A DNA stretch of 64,000 nucleotides from Curvibacter microcysteis (GCF_028649455.1 NZ_JAQSIO010000011.1:22192-86191); one strand, 5' to 3'; numbered from the stretch's first letter, positions 44,254-53,602 are shown. Program-made: numbers and translations. The notes: generated by a model from the letters alone, not told the origin.

Positions 44254-47200
44254 ATGAGCCACCGGACCTGGCGTTGGTTCAGCCCCTTGGTGGCGTGGTT
44301 GGGGCGCCTGAGCGTGGGGCGCAAGCTCACCCTGATTTACCTGCTCGATCTGACCGCCGTCATCTACGTGTCGGGCATTCTGATTCACGAGAAGTACCTG
44401 GCGATTGATTTTGCGCGCAAGGAAATCGTGGGCATGCAGTACAGCGCGCGGGTGCATGATTTGTTGCTGCCGCCTTTTCGGGCCAGTGCCTCGCTGGCGC
44501 CGGTGCCCCAGGAGGCCTTGCAGCGCATGCAAGCCATGCGTGATCTGCACGACGAAGACCTGGGCGCCGTTGAGGCCAGCACCGCCTGGCTGAACACCCT
44601 GCGCCAGTTGCAAGACATGCCGGCAGGCCCCCAGCGCCTGGGGGCTTTGACCCTGCTGGCGCGGCAGGGGCGAGATTTGCTCACCACCGTGGGCAATCAA
44701 TCCAATTTGATTCTGGACCCCGACCTGGACAGCTACTACGCCATGTCCTTGGGTGTCTTGCGCTTTCCGGAGCTGCTCGAAATCCTTCACGACACCAGCC
44801 GCACGCTGGAGGGCCTGACGCCCGGCGATTTGCGCCGCAGCGCGCGGCGCACCGAGATGCTGATTCTGGCGGGGCGCATGGATGCGCTCATCCAAGGCAT
44901 CGAGTCCGATTACCAGCAAGCCATGGCGGCGGGCAAGCCGGCTTTGCGAGAGGCTTTGCTGCCTGGCAAAAAGGCGCTCAATATCAGTTTGCTGGGCTTG
45001 CTGGGCTCGGTGCGCAGCCTGTCTGAGGACAGTGCCTCCGCGCTCACGCTGGAGGCTGCACGGCATGCCCACAGCCAGGCTTTGCAGGAGTTGGATGAAT
45101 CTTGGCACCAAGCACTGGACAGCTTGCACGGCTTGCTCAGCCAGCGCGTGGACAACCTGTTTGGGCGCATGTGGGTGCACCTGGGCACGGCGCTCTTGCT
45201 GCTGGGCTGCATCTTGAGCCTGGTCTACGCGGTGGCCCAGTTGATCGCCCGTCCTCTGCGGGGCTTGGCCTTGGTGGCCGACGAGGTGCGCCGCACTGGC
45301 GATCACAGCCGGCGTGCTGACTGGCAAAGCAGCGATGAAATTGGCCAGTTGGTCACCGCGTTCAACGGCATGCTGGCCCAGCTCGACCGGGAGCGTCTGG
45401 CGCAGCAGGAGTTGGCGGCCAGTGCGCGTGCCGCGCAAACCCAGCAGGAAATGGTGGAGGCCATCCCCATCGCGATGGTGGTCACGTCGGTGCCCGAGCA
45501 TCTGGTGCTGCACGCCAACGCCCCGGCCTTGCCCTGGCTGGCAGGGCGCAGCGATGACCCCTGGCGCAGCGGGCTGGAGCCGGGCGTGCGAGCGCGCTTT
45601 TTTCAGCGCCTGGCAGACCAAGGTGCCGTGGACGAGTTTGAGGTGCGTTGGCTCGGGGGCGAGTCGCCTTCCTGGGCCGTGCTCTCGGCGCGCCGTTTGC
45701 AGTTTCAGGGCCAGGATGCGGTGCTGACGTCCTTCACGCCCATCAACATGCTCAAGCTGATGGAGCAGCGCCTGGAGTTGTGGTCCAAGGTGTTCGAGGC
45801 CTCGTCCGAGGGCATTCTCATCATGGATGCCAATCAGCGCATCCTGAGCGTCAATCGGGCCTTCTGCCGCAGCACCTCGTACGACTTTTATGAGGTCATT
45901 GGCGAGCAGCTCAGTCTGCTCATCGATGGTGGCGAGGGGCTGCAGATTCCGCCGTCCTTGCAAGTGGCCTTGGCCGACCGCGAGGCTTGGCAGGGGGAGG
46001 TGCACTTCCGCAAGCGCTCTGGTGAAAGCTACCCCGCCTGGTTGATGATCTCGGCCGTGCGAGACGCCACCCGCCAAGGCGATGTGTCGCACTACATCGG
46101 CATCTCGGTGGACATCACTGACCGCAAGCGCACCGAGGCTCGGGTGCAGTTCCTGGCCGAGCACGATGTGCTGACCGAATTGCCCAACCGCTCCCTGTGT
46201 GTGACCCGCCTGCGCGAGGCCATGGCCAGTGCCCAGGCCAATGGCGAGCGTGTGGCGGTGTTGTTCATCGACCTCGACCGCTTCAAGAACATCAATGACT
46301 CCTTGGGGCACCACATCGGCGACGGCCTGCTGCGCTCGGTGGCGGCCCGCTTGAACCAATCGGTGCGGGCTGGCGATACCGTCAGTCGCCTGGGGGGCGA
46401 CGAGTTCGTGGTCATCATGCGCAAGGTGAGCGATCCGGATGAAGTGCGCTCGGTGGTGGAGCGGCGCCTGATTCCGCAAATTCGCCAGACCCACTACATC
46501 GAAGGCCACAACCTGCAGGTCTCTTGCAGCGTGGGCGTGGCGGTCTACCCCGACGACAGCAGCGACCTGGACGAATTGATGCGCCAGGCCGACGCCGCCA
46601 TGTACGAGGCCAAGTCCGCTGGGCGTGACACGGCGCGCTTCTTCACGGTCGAGATAGACCAGAACACCCGCGAGCGCCAGGTTTTGGAGCAGTACCTGCG
46701 CGTGGCCTTGGCCAACCAGGAAATGTCGGTGTACTACCAGCCGAGGGTGGATGCACGCACGCTTCAGGTGGTGGGCTTGGAGGCTTTGCTGCGGTGGCAC
46801 CACCCGGTGCTGGGCGCGGTGTCGCCAGCGCGTTTCATCCCGGTGGCCGAGGAAACAGGGCTGATCCACCCGATTGGCCAATGGGTGATTCAGCAGGCCT
46901 GCGAGCAAATGGACCGCTGGCGCCGGTCTGGCTTGCCGCCGCTGGTGGTGTCGGTCAATCTCTCGGCCGCGCAAATGTCCGATCCAGGTTTGGTCAGCCA
47001 TTTGCAATCCTGTTTGCGAGCCAACCGCATCGAGCCCGCGCGGCTGGAGCTGGAGATCACGGAGTCGCAGATCATGGACAACGCCGTGGCCTCCGAGGCC
47101 CTGCTGCAGACCTTCAAATCCTTGGGGGTGCAGCTGTCCATCGACGACTTCGGCACCGGCTACTCGAGCCTGGCCTACCTGAAACGCTACCCCATCGACA

Positions 47201-47481
47201 AGCTCAAGATCGATCAGTCTTTTGTGCGCGATTTGTTGACCGACCCGGCCGACCTGTCGATCACCCGCGCCATCATTGCGATGGGGCACAACCTGGGACT
47301 GATCGTGGTGGCCGAGGGCGTGGAAACCGCCGAAGCCAGTGAGCAACTCAAAGCGTTGGGTTGTGATGAATTGCAAGGCTTTTTCTTTGCGCGCCCCATG
47401 CCGGCTGCCCAGTTGGAGCCTTGGCTGCGGGAGCGCCAAGCCCCTCTGGAGCGGCGCCGCCCTGTGGTCAGCAGCCGCTGA
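44254..47481 (+). CDS. Membrane HAMP-PAS-GGDEF-EAL cyclic-di-GMP enzyme
   Basis: A 1075-residue bifunctional-type signalling protein. TM1 (about 25-45) and TM2 (about 315-335) bracket a helical periplasmic sensor; HAMP follows (about 335-390), then one or two PAS regions (about 400-500 and 507-620). The GGDEF motif at about 714-718 is intact, with an upstream RAGD I-site for product inhibition. The EAL domain is also complete: EALLRW (about 843), VNLSA, EITES, DDFGTGYSS and AEGVET. Both synthesis and hydrolysis of cyclic-di-GMP are therefore possible. It lies behind the ATP-grasp/alpha-E pair on the same strand, in the place where relatives carry other partner genes. Convergent with a LysR gene. 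Confidence 0.93.
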   Translation: MSHRTWRWFSPLVAWLGRLSVGRKLTLIYLLDLTAVIYVSGILIHEKYLAIDFARKEIVGMQYSARVHDLLLPPFRASASLAPVPQEALQRMQAMRDLHDEDLGAVEASTAWLNTLRQLQDMPAGPQRLGALTLLARQGRDLLTTVGNQSNLILDPDLDSYYAMSLGVLRFPELLEILHDTSRTLEGLTPGDLRRSARRTEMLILAGRMDALIQGIESDYQQAMAAGKPALREALLPGKKALNISLLGLLGSVRSLSEDSASALTLEAARHAHSQALQELDESWHQALDSLHGLLSQRVDNLFGRMWVHLGTALLLLGCILSLVYAVAQLIARPLRGLALVADEVRRTGDHSRRADWQSSDEIGQLVTAFNGMLAQLDRERLAQQELAASARAAQTQQEMVEAIPIAMVVTSVPEHLVLHANAPALPWLAGRSDDPWRSGLEPGVRARFFQRLADQGAVDEFEVRWLGGESPSWAVLSARRLQFQGQDAVLTSFTPINMLKLMEQRLELWSKVFEASSEGILIMDANQRILSVNRAFCRSTSYDFYEVIGEQLSLLIDGGEGLQIPPSLQVALADREAWQGEVHFRKRSGESYPAWLMISAVRDATRQGDVSHYIGISVDITDRKRTEARVQFLAEHDVLTELPNRSLCVTRLREAMASAQANGERVAVLFIDLDRFKNINDSLGHHIGDGLLRSVAARLNQSVRAGDTVSRLGGDEFVVIMRKVSDPDEVRSVVERRLIPQIRQTHYIEGHNLQVSCSVGVAVYPDDSSDLDELMRQADAAMYEAKSAGRDTARFFTVEIDQNTRERQVLEQYLRVALANQEMSVYYQPRVDARTLQVVGLEALLRWHHPVLGAVSPARFIPVAEETGLIHPIGQWVIQQACEQMDRWRRSGLPPLVVSVNLSAAQMSDPGLVSHLQSCLRANRIEPARLELEITESQIMDNAVASEALLQTFKSLGVQLSIDDFGTGYSSLAYLKRYPIDKLKIDQSFVRDLLTDPADLSITRAIIAMGHNLGLIVVAEGVETAEASEQLKALGCDELQGFFFARPMPAAQLEPWLRERQAPLERRRPVVSSR

Positions 47482-47501
47482 GCGACGGCCCCCTGAAGGC
47501 C

Positions 47502-48434
47502 TCAGACCCCTTCCATCAGCGGGGGCAGTGCTTGTTTGAGAAATTCAATCAAGGCGCGAGCCGCCGCCGACAGGCCGCGCCGGCTCGGGAACAAGACCAC
47601 CAAATGCCCTGCTTGGGGCTTCCAAGCTGGCAGCACAGTGCACAACCGGCCAGCGTGCAGGTCATCTCGGCACACATACAGCGGCAGACCGCACACCCCC
47701 AAGCCGGCCAGAGCGGCTTGCCTTAACACCGACAGGTTGTCGCTTTGCAGGCGGATGGCGATGGGCAGGGCCTCGATCTGCCCTGTTGCGCCGATCAGGC
47801 GCATCTGTGCTTCTGCGGGTTTGCGTTGGGGGCCATACAGCAAGGTGTCTGCCGCCGACAGGCTGGCCAGGGTGTCGAGCGGTCCACGCTTTTGCAGGTA
47901 GTCCGGGCTGCAGACCAGGGCCCATGGCGCGGTGCAGACACAGGCTTGCACCAGGCTCGACGAGTGGAACCAAGGCTCCACGCCAACCCCCCGAACCACG
48001 ACGTCGATTTGCTCCTCGATCAGGTCCAGGCTGCGGTTGGTGGCCAGGACTTCCAGTTGCACCTCCGGGCATTGGGTCATGAAGCGGGGCAGCACCTCGC
48101 TGGCCATCAGTTCAGCCAGCGCCAGGGGCAGGCTCAGCCGCACCTTGCCCACGGGGCGCTCGAGCCGATGCCGCAAGGCCTCAACACCCGCGTGGGCCTC
48201 TTCGACCATGGCCAGGCAATGGGCGTGCAGCACCTGACCAGCCTCGGTCAGGCTCAACCGGCGTGAATTCCGGTTCAACAAACGCGTGTTCAGCTGGGTT
48301 TCCAGGTGAGCCACACGCCGAGAAATGCGCGACTTCGGGATGCCCAGGGCCTCACCCGCGGCGGTGAAGCCGCGCTTTTCGACGACTTGGCTGAACAGGA
48401 ACAGGTCATTCCATTCGATGGCGGGATCCAGCAT
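47502..48434 (-). CDS. LysR-family regulator, divergent to the isochorismatase-like gene
   Basis: A 310-residue LysR-type regulator with an N-terminal winged helix-turn-helix (FTAAGEALGIPKSRISRRVAHLE at about 22-44 in part) and a CrgA/PecT-like effector domain from about 95. The ATG at 48434 gives the normal start. It is divergent from the isochorismatase-family gene, and the 195-bp region between them contains two inverted repeats of LysR-operator type. It likely controls that gene and itself; the effector is unknown. Confidence 0.9.
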   Translation of the reverse strand: MLDPAIEWNDLFLFSQVVEKRGFTAAGEALGIPKSRISRRVAHLETQLNTRLLNRNSRRLSLTEAGQVLHAHCLAMVEEAHAGVEALRHRLERPVGKVRLSLPLALAELMASEVLPRFMTQCPEVQLEVLATNRSLDLIEEQIDVVVRGVGVEPWFHSSSLVQACVCTAPWALVCSPDYLQKRGPLDTLASLSAADTLLYGPQRKPAEAQMRLIGATGQIEALPIAIRLQSDNLSVLRQAALAGLGVCGLPLYVCRDDLHAGRLCTVLPAWKPQAGHLVVLFPSRRGLSAAARALIEFLKQALPPLMEGV

Positions 48435-48475
48435 GGGGGGCTTTCTGCGTCGTGGGGAGGAGGGGGCTTCTTTGT

Positions 48476-48497
48476 ATCGTTCTTCTCATGGAACGAT
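48476..48497. promoter_or_regulatory. Inverted repeat ATCGTTC-N8-GAACGAT in the LysR leader
   Basis: A perfect 7-bp dyad with an 8-nt spacer, 42 bp upstream of the LysR start. The geometry suits a LysR-type autoregulatory site. Confidence 0.5.
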
Positions 48498-48553
48498 GGG
48501 TTGCACTCTGGGGTATTTATCGCATTTTTAGGCGGTGGCACATTATGTTTTTA

Positions 48554-48602
48554 TTAATTTGAACTGAGGAAATATCGGAATTCTCTGAATATTTCAAATT
48601 AA
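48554..48602. promoter_or_regulatory. Inverted repeat TTAATTTGAA-N29-TTCAAATTAA before the isochorismatase-like gene
   Basis: A perfect 10-bp inverted repeat in an unusually AT-rich stretch, ending 27 bp before the gene start. A shorter dyad GAAATAT-N13-ATATTTC lies within it at 48569-48595. These may be spaced half-sites for the divergent LysR protein. Confidence 0.5.
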
Positions 48603-48629
48603 AAGTCATGTAACCAATTGGAAACCGCC

Positions 48630-49412
48630 ATGCCAGATCACCCTGTTTTCCGACGCCACTTCCTGCGGTCCAGCACGCTCGGAGTGGCCGCTATGTCCCC
48701 TTTGGCGGCCAGCCTGGCCGCCAGTGCCCCATCGGGCCCCAGCCCTGCCGCTGCTTCTTCCACCCATGAGCCTTCGACCATGACCCAGCCTACTTCCAAC
48801 GCCTTTTTGTCTCTGCTCAAACGCGACACCACCGCCCTGCTGCTGACCGACCACCAAGTGGGCCTCTACACCGGTGTGCGTGACATCACCGTGGGGGACC
48901 TCAAGCACAACGTCGTGGCCTTGGCCAAGGCTGCACGCATTTTGGGTGTGCCGGTGATCCTCACGGCCACGATGACCGATGGCATGTGGGGCCCGGTGAT
49001 TCCGGAGTTGCTGGCCGCCGTGCCGGGCGTGCAGCCCATCGTACGCAGCAAAATCAACGCCTGGGAGGACCCGCGCGTCGCCGCAGCCGTGGCCAAGACG
49101 GGGCGGCGCCAGTTGCTGGTGGCCGGCGTGTCGCTGGAAATTTGCGCCACCTATCCGGCCTTGTCAGCTAAGGCAGAAGGCTATGACGCGCGGGTGGTGT
49201 TGGACGCCTCGGGCACTTTCAACGAAGCCAAGCGCACGGCTGGCTTGGCACGTTTGGCCGGGGCGGGAATCCCCGTCATGGATTACGCGAGTGCGGCCGT
49301 TGAGATGCTTGGTGACAATGCGGATCCCAAGGCCAATGAAATTTATGGTGCACTTGACATGCCCTTCGCCACCTTGGTTTGGCAGGTCACCGAAGGGGCT
49401 CGCATGAAATAA
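48630..49412 (+). CDS. Isochorismatase-family cysteine hydrolase with a Tat-like signal
   Basis: A 260-residue hydrolase of the YcaC/nicotinamidase-like isochorismatase superfamily. The catalytic triad is D74 (LLLTDHQVG), K141 (VRSKINAW) and C172 (SLEICATYP). The N-terminus carries RRHFLRSSTLGVAA (RR at residues 8-9), a twin-arginine-type signal with hydrophobic core and an ASA cleavage site near residue 33; the enzyme domain itself begins near an internal Met at 51. Periplasmic location would be unusual for the family. The ATG at 48630 is used because it includes the whole signal; the internal Met would give a cytoplasmic form. It is divergent from a LysR gene. Confidence 0.85.
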   Translation: MPDHPVFRRHFLRSSTLGVAAMSPLAASLAASAPSGPSPAAASSTHEPSTMTQPTSNAFLSLLKRDTTALLLTDHQVGLYTGVRDITVGDLKHNVVALAKAARILGVPVILTATMTDGMWGPVIPELLAAVPGVQPIVRSKINAWEDPRVAAAVAKTGRRQLLVAGVSLEICATYPALSAKAEGYDARVVLDASGTFNEAKRTAGLARLAGAGIPVMDYASAAVEMLGDNADPKANEIYGALDMPFATLVWQVTEGARMK

Positions 49413-49506
49413 GCGTTCTCGCTGACCTCGCTGCCGCCACCGCCTGCAAGGGCCTGGCGGCGTTTGATTTGATCAACCCAGCGGATGTGTACCGCAGGAT
49501 CCTGAG

Positions 49507-50391
49507 ATGACGAATGAACTGAGTCTGTCCCCCGTGGTGGATGGACGCCCTTTGCGCATCGGCACGGGGTTCACCGCCTTGAATTTGGATGAGGGCCTGT
49601 TTGACGGGCGGGTGGATCCGGTGGTGATGCTGGACCACTTTCACATGACGGCGCCCACGTTCGCGCCGCACCCCCATGCGGGCTTGTCGGCCGTGACCTA
49701 TGTGTTCGAGGACTCGCGCTCGCCCCATGTCAATTACGACTCTTTGGGGCATGACGGCCCCATTCGCCCAGGGGCCTTGCACTGGCTGGCGGCAGGCCGG
49801 GGCGCGGTGCACACCGAGCAGCCGGAAGGCGATCAGCCGCATGTGCATGCGCTGCAGATTTTCGTCAACCTCCCATCCGGCCTCAAACAAGGGGTGCCCC
49901 GGGTGGTGCACCTGGAGCCGGAGGACGTGCCTGTCTTCGAAGCCCCGGGCTTGCGTGTGCGGGTGGTGCTGGGCGAATCGCAAGGCCTGCGCTCGCCGGC
50001 CACCGCAGCGCTGCCTCAGCCCTTCACCTTGCTCGATGCCCGCTTGGACGCGGGCGCCGCGTTGACCCACGCGCTGCCCAATGGCTGGGGCGCCATGGTG
50101 TATGTGGTGGCCGGACAATGCACGGTGCAGCCCGAGGCACAGGCCGTGCGCTTGATTCAAGGCCAGGCATTGGGCCTGGCCCTGCCGCGCGAGGCGGCGC
50201 TCGCGCAGGCGCCCCTGGTTTTGCAAGCCGGCAGCGGAGGGCCTGCGCGTGTGGTGCTGCTCAGCGGTTGGTCGCTGCGCGAGCCCTTGGTCAAGCAGGG
50301 GCCGTTTGTGATGAACACAGCCGAGCAAATGCAGCAGGCCATCGCCGACTACCAGCAAGGCCACTTTGGAACCTTCCTCTGGCCCCGCTGA
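49507..50391 (+). CDS. Pirin family bicupin protein
   Basis: A 294-residue pirin with the N-terminal cupin metal-site region HPHAGLSAVTYVFEDS (about 57-72) and the later AAGRGAVHTEQPEGDQ (about 95-110) with its His and Glu ligands. Bacterial pirins bind iron and some show quercetinase activity or modulate pyruvate dehydrogenase; the role here is unknown. The gene follows the isochorismatase-like gene after 94 bp and may be co-regulated by the LysR protein. No signal peptide. Confidence 0.9.
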   Translation: MTNELSLSPVVDGRPLRIGTGFTALNLDEGLFDGRVDPVVMLDHFHMTAPTFAPHPHAGLSAVTYVFEDSRSPHVNYDSLGHDGPIRPGALHWLAAGRGAVHTEQPEGDQPHVHALQIFVNLPSGLKQGVPRVVHLEPEDVPVFEAPGLRVRVVLGESQGLRSPATAALPQPFTLLDARLDAGAALTHALPNGWGAMVYVVAGQCTVQPEAQAVRLIQGQALGLALPREAALAQAPLVLQAGSGGPARVVLLSGWSLREPLVKQGPFVMNTAEQMQQAIADYQQGHFGTFLWPR

Positions 50392-50412
50392 GGTCCAGTC
50401 AGCGCGTCGAAC

Positions 50413-51543
50413 TCAGCGTGGCAGGGCTTGGGCCACGGCCTGGCCCAGCTCGATCACCGCCATGGCGTAGTAGCTGGACCAGTTGTAGCGGGTGATCACA
50501 TAGAAGTTCTCTGTGCCCGCCACGTAGCTGGGCTCGGCGCCGCCGTTTTGCAGCTCGACCAAGGCCAACTGACCCGGATGCCGCTGGCCCGCCTCGCTGA
50601 GCAGGCCGCCCTTGGCGCTGAAGCTGGCCACACTGAAGGTGGGCAGGATGTCGGGCAGCAGCAAGGCTTCTTTGTCTTGCGCCGAGCCTTCCAGGCGCAC
50701 TGGGTAGTGGGTGGGCAGGCCGGTTTGCCAGCCATAGCCCTTGAAGTAGTTGGCCACCGAGCCAATCGCGTCTTCGGGGCTGTTGAACAGATCGATCTTG
50801 CCGTCGCCGTCGAAATCCACCGCGTACTTGACCCAGCTGCTGGGCATGAACTGCGGCTGGCCCATGGCGCCGGCGTAACTGCCTCGTGGCAACAAGGGGT
50901 CGGACCCCGCGCGCTGGTGGTAGCTCAGAAACTGCTCCAGTTCTGAGCGAAAGTAGGCCTGTCGCTCGGTCGCGCGGGGGTGGGCGGCCGGGAAGTCAAA
51001 CGCCAAGGTCGCCAGGGCGTCGATTACGCGGTAGGTCCCCATTTGTTGGCCGTAAATGGTTTCCACGCCCAGGATGCCCACGATGATGGCGGCGGGTACG
51101 CCATAGCTTTGCTCGGCACGCTCCAGGGTGGCGCGGTGCTGCTGCCAAAAGCGCAGGCCGGCCCCGATGCGGATGGGTTCGACAAACCGTGACCGGTAGG
51201 CCTGCCAGTTTTTGGCTGTGGGGCTGCTGGGGGGCAGCATCAGCTTGGGCACACCGGGCAGGAGCCGCGCCTGGCTCAGGGCATGGCGCAAGTCGTCGCG
51301 GTTCAGCTGGCGGCGCTCGGCCAGGTCATCGGCAAAGGCCATCGCGTCGGCACGGTGGCCGTAGGGCAGGGTGCCTTGCACGGGCTGTGAGTTTTTCTTG
51401 CTGACCTTTTTCGCCGCTGGCCGGGGGCTGTGGGTTGAGGTCTGCTTTTTGGCCGCAGGGTGGGCCGCTGGACTGGCGTGGGCCCAGGCGGGCAGGAGGC
51501 TGGCGGCCAGCCACAGGGGGGCCATTCGTATCAAGGCGTGCAT
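50413..51543 (-). CDS. mltB: Lytic murein transglycosylase B
   Basis: A 376-residue exported lytic transglycosylase of the MltB family. The signal peptide covers about residues 1-23 and has no lipobox, so this is a soluble periplasmic form. A Lys/Pro/Ala-rich linker (about 24-58) leads to the catalytic domain with E161 (LGVETIYGQ), nearly the E. coli MltB position (E162), and SYAGAMGQPQFMPSSW plus an FDGDGKIDL calcium-like loop. It cleaves murein glycan strands. It is immediately downstream of the transglutaminase-TgpA type gene on the same strand, 20 bp away. Confidence 0.93.
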   Translation of the reverse strand: MHALIRMAPLWLAASLLPAWAHASPAAHPAAKKQTSTHSPRPAAKKVSKKNSQPVQGTLPYGHRADAMAFADDLAERRQLNRDDLRHALSQARLLPGVPKLMLPPSSPTAKNWQAYRSRFVEPIRIGAGLRFWQQHRATLERAEQSYGVPAAIIVGILGVETIYGQQMGTYRVIDALATLAFDFPAAHPRATERQAYFRSELEQFLSYHQRAGSDPLLPRGSYAGAMGQPQFMPSSWVKYAVDFDGDGKIDLFNSPEDAIGSVANYFKGYGWQTGLPTHYPVRLEGSAQDKEALLLPDILPTFSVASFSAKGGLLSEAGQRHPGQLALVELQNGGAEPSYVAGTENFYVITRYNWSSYYAMAVIELGQAVAQALPR

Positions 51544-51562
51544 GCGAGCATTGTCGCCGCTG

Positions 51563-53602
51563 TCAGGCGGTGGTCGAGCGCAGCAAGGGCTTGAGTTGGC
51601 GCTTCAAAGCGCTCAGCGTTGGCGCTGCAGGCTGTGTGGTGGTGCGGGTCTGGGGGGCCTGTGCGGCATAGCGCAGGGCTTCCAACTGAAGCAGCCAATC
51701 GTGCAGCGGGCGCCCCGACTCGCCCCTTGCGGCCAGCACGGCCCGGGCCAAGGTCCTTGGTGGGGCCTGGGCTGGGACGGGCAGGCCTTGGTGTTTCAGT
51801 CCGTCATGCACTTGGCCCATAAGCCGCAGCCAAGGGTCTTGTCGCTGGCGTTGCCAGGTGACCCAGGCCAGGCTGGCCAGGGCGCTCAGGCCCAGGCCGC
51901 CGCCAAGCACCTGAATCAGGTCTTCCCAACTGGGCGACTCAAAACCCAGTTGGCGCAGCAGGTCAAACTGGCGGCTTTGGGTGTAGCCCAGCACCCATTG
52001 GTTCCATCGGTTGTTACCCGCATCCCACAGGCTGCGCAGGGTTTGCAGCAGTCCGGGGCTGACCTGGCCCAGGGCGCTGCCGACCAGTCCGCGCGGGGCT
52101 TGCAGCCGTTGCAGGCTCCCGATGCGGCCCGGCGATACCGCCCCGGTGGGGTCGACCCGCACCCAGCCCTGGCCCGCTTGCCAAATCTCGGCCCAGGCGT
52201 GGGCGTCGCTTTGCCGCACCACCCAGTAGCCGTCCAGGGCGTTGCGTTCGCCGCCTTGGTAGCCGGTCACCAGCCGCGCCGGCACATCCAGCGCCCGCAT
52301 CAGCACCACATACGCTGACGCGATGTGCTCACAAAACCCGGCTTTGCGGTCGAACCAGAATTCGTCCGCCGTGTGTTCGCCATATTCGCCGGGCTCCAGT
52401 GTGTAGACATAGCCCCCTTGGGCCAGGCGCTGCAGCACCGCAGCGCTCAGTGTCAGGGCGTCGGCCTGGGCCCAGCGCGGGTCGCGCCGCATGTCCATGG
52501 CCAGTTGCAGCGTGCGGGGGTTGCGCCCGGCGGGCAGCCGGGTTGCGGCCTCGCGTTGCTGGCCTGTGGTGTTGGCCCCATAGCGGAAGCTGGGGTAGGC
52601 CACGGCTTGGTAGCGCAGCAAGTCGTTGACGGGGCGCTGCGTGATCCACTGCAGCTCGGTCGTGATGTAGGCCTCGGTGCCCGGCGCTTTGGGCGCCTCG
52701 GGCGTGACGTCCAAGGCCAGCAGCCAGGGGCGGTTGTGTGGCTGCAGGGTGACTTCGTAGCGCAGCGCCGGACCGCTGACCTGCAAGCTGGCCGGCGGGC
52801 TGCGGCGGGGCACCTGCCCGCTGAGGTCTTCAGGCGTGCTGGGCTTCCATTCCCGTCCGTCAAAGTCTTGAAACACGGGGCCTCGGAAGTAGAGCTCGCT
52901 TTGCAGGGGCTGCTGCTCAAAGCGCACGCGCAAGGCAATGCTGTCGTCCAAGGCCAGGCTGTTGAGCTTGCCGATTTCCATGCGGGTGGACAGGCCACTG
53001 CGTCCGCTCAGGGCGTCTGAGGGCAGGCCCCACAAAGGGGCCATGCGTGGGAAAAACAGAAACAGCAGCACCATCACCGGGGCGCCCAGCAAGGTCATGC
53101 GCAGGGCCATGCCGGCCGAGGTGGCCAGCGGCGGGCGCCCGACTGGCAAATGGGCATTGATGAGGGCGGTGAGCAGTCCCAGCAGGCCGACCAGCATGGC
53201 GGCGGCGATCGGCAGCGACTGCGAAAAGAAGAAGTGGGTGAGCATCGTGAAGAAGCTCAGAAAGAAGATCACGAACGCGTCCCGCCGTGCCCGCAGCTCC
53301 AAGGTCTTGAGCGTCAGCAAGGCCACCACCAGGGTGACGCCCGCGTCACGTCCGAGCAGGGTTTTGTGGCTCCACCAGGTGCCCAACATCACCAGCAAAA
53401 GCAGCCCGATGCGCCAGCGCTGCGAGGGCAGTGGCCGGCTGTGCCAGGCCAGCCAGCCCCGCCAACCCAAGGCCGTGGCGGCCAGCACCGGGGCCCACAG
53501 CGGCAGGTGCTCGGCGTGCGGCAGGATGACCCAGGCCACGACCGCCAGCAAAAAGAGGGTGTCACGGCTTTCGCGTGGCAAAGAAGTCCAGCGGTTCAGC
53601 AC
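51563..53602 (-). CDS. TgpA-like transglutaminase (DUF3488, membrane)
   Basis: A 679-residue integral membrane protein of the TgpA family. An N-terminal DUF3488 region with about six helices (1-190) precedes a periplasmic transglutaminase domain with C424 (KAGFCEHIAS), a His in QSDAHAWAEIW and an Asp in VRVDPTGAV; one more helix lies near 570 before a C-terminal cytoplasmic segment. TgpA of Pseudomonas aeruginosa is an essential periplasmic transglutaminase. It overlaps the DUF58 gene by 7 bp and forms the conserved MoxR-DUF58-TgpA triad. Substrate unknown. Confidence 0.92.
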   Translation of the reverse strand: MLNRWTSLPRESRDTLFLLAVVAWVILPHAEHLPLWAPVLAATALGWRGWLAWHSRPLPSQRWRIGLLLLVMLGTWWSHKTLLGRDAGVTLVVALLTLKTLELRARRDAFVIFFLSFFTMLTHFFFSQSLPIAAAMLVGLLGLLTALINAHLPVGRPPLATSAGMALRMTLLGAPVMVLLFLFFPRMAPLWGLPSDALSGRSGLSTRMEIGKLNSLALDDSIALRVRFEQQPLQSELYFRGPVFQDFDGREWKPSTPEDLSGQVPRRSPPASLQVSGPALRYEVTLQPHNRPWLLALDVTPEAPKAPGTEAYITTELQWITQRPVNDLLRYQAVAYPSFRYGANTTGQQREAATRLPAGRNPRTLQLAMDMRRDPRWAQADALTLSAAVLQRLAQGGYVYTLEPGEYGEHTADEFWFDRKAGFCEHIASAYVVLMRALDVPARLVTGYQGGERNALDGYWVVRQSDAHAWAEIWQAGQGWVRVDPTGAVSPGRIGSLQRLQAPRGLVGSALGQVSPGLLQTLRSLWDAGNNRWNQWVLGYTQSRQFDLLRQLGFESPSWEDLIQVLGGGLGLSALASLAWVTWQRQRQDPWLRLMGQVHDGLKHQGLPVPAQAPPRTLARAVLAARGESGRPLHDWLLQLEALRYAAQAPQTRTTTQPAAPTLSALKRQLKPLLRSTTA

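Noticed and set aside
43855..47439. Open frame of 1194 codons on the minus strand opposite the GGDEF-EAL gene
   Set aside because: Shadow frame: composition is typical antisense (His, Gln, Arg, Ala), and it runs across two unrelated plus-strand genes.
49425..49485. Terminator after the isochorismatase-like gene (GCCGCCA/TGGCGGC)
   Set aside because: Only a 7-bp stem with a long loop and an interrupted T-tract; too weak to list as a feature.
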